DNA from: Verrucomicrobiota bacterium
GTDB lineage: Bacteria; Verrucomicrobiota; Kiritimatiellia; CAIQIC01; Lenti-01
Length of the DNA stretch: 8,018 nt
Assembly (NCBI GenBank): GCA_003451935.1
Contig: DMJA01000030.1
Coordinates: forward strand, 1-8,018
Direction of reading: 5' to 3'
Made by a program: the position numbers and the translations under genes. A model generated the notes under the pieces. It worked only from the letters and a program-made list of their open reading frames with translations. It did not search any database and was not told where the DNA came from. Position 1 is the stretch's first letter. The number at the start of each line of letters is the position of its first letter. This document shows positions 6,566 to 8,018 of this stretch, piece by piece.

Positions 6566-7210
6566 ATGAAAAGATCATCGATCCTGGCGAAAACGATCCT
6601 GACGGCGATCCTGTCGGTTGGTGGCCTCCTCCTTTTCCCTGGAACCGCGCAGGCTCATTGCGACACCGCCGCCGGCCCGGTCATTCCGGAAGCCAAGGCC
6701 GCCTTGGAAGCGGGCGACGTGACCCCGGTCCTCAAATGGATCAAGCCGGACAACGAGGCGGAGATCCGAGCCGCATTCGCGAAAACGGTCGCGGTCCGCG
6801 GCCAGAGCCCGGAAGCGCAGGAACTGGCCGACCACTATTTCCTCGAGACGCTCGTCCGGCTGCATCGCGCGGGCGAAGGCGCCCCCTACACCGGGATCAA
6901 GGATGAACCGGTCAAGCCCATCGTCGCCCTGGCCGACCAAGCCTTGGCCGATGGCTCCGCAGACGCCTTGATCCAGAAGATGAGCGGACATCTGGCGCAG
7001 GCGGTCGGAGAAAAGTTCCAACGCGCCATCGAGGCCCAAGCGCACAAGGACGACAGCGTGGAAGCCGGCCGCGAGTTCGTCGAGGCCTACGTGGTCTATG
7101 TGCACTATGTCGAAGGCGTCCGCGACGCCATCATGGCGGCCGGTGGCCACGGCCATGCCGCCGAAGGCGCCGCTCCGGCCCAAGCAAGCCACGAAGAACA
7201 CGCAGAATAA
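6566..7210 (+). CDS. exported DUF6448-type protein of unknown function
   Basis: The 214-residue product starts at ATG 6566 after AAAGGAAA (6554-6561). Residues 1-30 are a clear Sec signal: basic MKR, a hydrophobic core about 10-24, and an AQA cleavage site before His31. The mature protein would begin HCDT. It lacks a lipobox, so it should be free outside the cytoplasmic membrane. Other blocks I recognise from the DUF6448 family are PEAQELADHYF (82-92), RLHRAGEGAPYTG (98-110) and EAGREFVEAYVVYVHYVE (166-183). The fold looks mostly helical, with His31, Cys32, His90, His100 and His180 as possible metal or heme ligands. The tail (193-214) is His/Glu/Ala-rich (GGHGHAAE, SHEEHAE) and may bind metal. 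The family's function is unknown to me. Only seven bases separate it from the Rrf2 gene. Confidence 0.88.
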   Translation: MKRSSILAKTILTAILSVGGLLLFPGTAQAHCDTAAGPVIPEAKAALEAGDVTPVLKWIKPDNEAEIRAAFAKTVAVRGQSPEAQELADHYFLETLVRLHRAGEGAPYTGIKDEPVKPIVALADQALADGSADALIQKMSGHLAQAVGEKFQRAIEAQAHKDDSVEAGREFVEAYVVYVHYVEGVRDAIMAAGGHGHAAEGAAPAQASHEEHAE

Positions 7211-7217
7211 CAATCCC

Positions 7218-7754
7218 GTGCCCGGCCTGCTGAACATCCCCGAATCGATGTCGATCGCGCTCCACACCTGCCTGTGGATCGCCGATAGCGACCGCACGTT
7301 CCGTCCCTCGGCGAAGATCTCCAAGGATCTGGGCTTTTCCTACAACCACTTCGCGAAAATCGTCCAGCGGCTGGTGCATGCCGGCTTGCTGGAAACCGAG
7401 CGCGGGCCCCGCGGCGGCATCCGCCTCGCCCGCGAGCCCAAGGCCATCTCGTTGCTCGAAATCTACAACGCCGCCGGCGGCGAGCCCCTCCGCCCCCATC
7501 GCTGCCTGCTCGATCCCAAGGTCTGCCAAGGCCGGGCCTGCGCCCTCGGCCACCTGATCGAAAAGGAAAACGACCGGCTCCACCAGAAAATGAAGGAAAC
7601 CACCCTCGCGGGCCTCGCCCGCTCGTTCGACCGTTCCAAGTTTCGGCGGGCCCTGCCACCTCGCGTGGCAGGGGAGCCAACGTTAGCCTCCCGCGACGCA
7701 AGGTCGCGGGGCGGCCAGCCTGGATCTATCCACCATTACAGCAAAGCTCAATAG
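7218..7754 (+). CDS. Rrf2-family transcriptional regulator, probable Fe-S sensor
   Basis: A 178-residue DNA-binding protein of the Rrf2 family (IscR, NsrR, RsrR relatives). Residues 4-85 form the winged helix, with the recognition region around SYNHFAKIVQRLVHAG (41-56) and wing ERGPRGGIRLAR (61-72). Cys96, Cys103 and Cys108 (C-x6-C-x4-C) sit where IscR and NsrR hold their cluster, so Fe-S sensing of NO, oxygen or redox state is likely. A helix, LIEKENDRLHQKMKETTLAGL (113-133), follows. Residues from about 145 on look foreign: they are encoded by palindromic repeat DNA (7651-7710) and are rich in Arg, Pro and Gly. I chose GTG at 7218, just after the DUF6448 stop, because the domain begins at LLNIPESMS. 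An ATG at 7248 would cut into it, and an ATG at 7098 lies deep in the previous gene. No strong ribosome site is visible, which fits coupling. Confidence 0.88.
   Translation: MPGLLNIPESMSIALHTCLWIADSDRTFRPSAKISKDLGFSYNHFAKIVQRLVHAGLLETERGPRGGIRLAREPKAISLLEIYNAAGGEPLRPHRCLLDPKVCQGRACALGHLIEKENDRLHQKMKETTLAGLARSFDRSKFRRALPPRVAGEPTLASRDARSRGGQPGSIHHYSKAQ
7651..7710. repeat. 60-base palindromic element inside the rrf2 3' end
   Basis: Two perfect hairpins, CCCTGCCAC/GTGGCAGGG (7651-7659, 7665-7673) and CCCGCGAC/GTCGCGGG (7690-7697, 7703-7710), each have a 5-base loop. They flank a near-symmetric centre: GGGAG (7672-7676), AACGTT (7679-7684), CTCCC (7688-7692). Size and style resemble the 66-base element at 3835-3900, but here the unit is read through as the C-terminus of the Rrf2 protein. 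Confidence 0.75.
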
Positions 7755-7761
7755 GAATCGC

Positions 7762-8018
7762 ATGAAGCGCAAAATCGTCTCGATCGATGAATCCCGATGC
7801 AACGGCTGTGGCCTGTGCGTCAGCGCCTGCCACGAGGGCGCCATCCAGCTAATCGACGGCAAGGCCAAGTTGATTTCCGACAGCTATTGCGACGGACTCG
7901 GCGACTGCCTGCCCGCCTGCCCCGTCAACGCCATCCAAATTATCGAACGGGAAGCCACCGACTACGACGAAGCGGCCGTTGCCGCCCGCGCGGCCGCCGC
8001 TCCCCCTCCCCTTCCTTG
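7762..8018 (+). CDS. ferredoxin-like 4Fe-4S protein (partial, runs off the window)
   Basis: The first 85 codons are present; the 3' end lies beyond the window. ATG 7762 follows AGGAA (7753-7757), which overlaps the rrf2 stop, so the two genes are adjacent in one operon. Residues 9-32 hold a complete cluster motif, Cys13-x2-Cys16-x2-Cys19-x3-Cys23. Residues 43-54 hold a second, incomplete one, Cys43-x5-Cys49-x3-Cys53-Pro, with Leu46 where the second Cys would be, so the second site may carry a different cluster. From residue 63 on comes an Ala-rich stretch turning into Ala/Pro (AARAAAAPPPLP), a likely linker to a further domain. It probably carries electrons in the cytoplasm. I recall similar proteins beside hybrid cluster protein genes in anaerobes, but the partner cannot be seen here. 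Confidence 0.88.
   Translation, partial: MKRKIVSIDESRCNGCGLCVSACHEGAIQLIDGKAKLISDSYCDGLGDCLPACPVNAIQIIEREATDYDEAAVAARAAAAPPPLP

Noticed and set aside
7098..7217. ATG at 7098 as the Rrf2 start
   Set aside because: It lies over 110 bases inside the DUF6448 gene, and the added 40 residues are an out-of-frame reading of that gene.

Overview
The window is GC-rich and densely coding. It reads as bacterial chromosome in two functional blocks plus a family of short palindromic repeats. Small GC-rich palindromes of this style, with cores such as CGCCCTACC or GCGGG..CCCGC, sit in two intergenic gaps and in the 3' end of one gene. Together with anaerobe-type redox genes they suggest a PVC-group anaerobe, perhaps Kiritimatiellota or Verrucomicrobiota. 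That placement is inference from style, not from a marker gene.

Block 1 (1-3766, + strand) is the complete oxidative pentose phosphate pathway: pgl (26-682), zwf (679-2154) and gnd (2312-3766). It turns glucose 6-phosphate into ribulose 5-phosphate and CO2 and makes reduced NADP. The tail of an unknown upstream gene appears to overlap pgl by ATGA, and pgl overlaps zwf in the same way, so the genes look translationally coupled. The zwf-gnd gap (2155-2311) is bounded by an imperfect direct repeat carrying a second copy of the last four zwf codons and stop. This suggests a palindromic element split a once tight junction.

The 224-base gap 3767-3990 lies between convergent genes and holds no gene. 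It contains a stack of hairpins, including a 66-base compound palindrome with perfect 10-base ends.

Block 2 (3991-8018) is a redox and sulfur block built around a divergent promoter region (6418-6565). Leftward runs an 808-residue fusion of a CoA-disulfide/persulfide reductase, rhodanese, TusA and DsrE-like domain: a one-chain sulfane-sulfur relay. Rightward runs an apparent operon: an exported DUF6448-type protein whose predicted mature N-terminus is His-Cys, an Rrf2 regulator with three Cys placed like an Fe-S ligand set, and the start of a ferredoxin-like protein cut by the window end. A near-perfect palindrome overlaps the candidate -10 box of the rightward promoter and is a plausible Rrf2 operator. 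The least described part of the window is this DUF6448-Rrf2-ferredoxin set and its possible joint control with the persulfide reductase. No tRNA, rRNA, CRISPR array, transposase or phage gene was seen.
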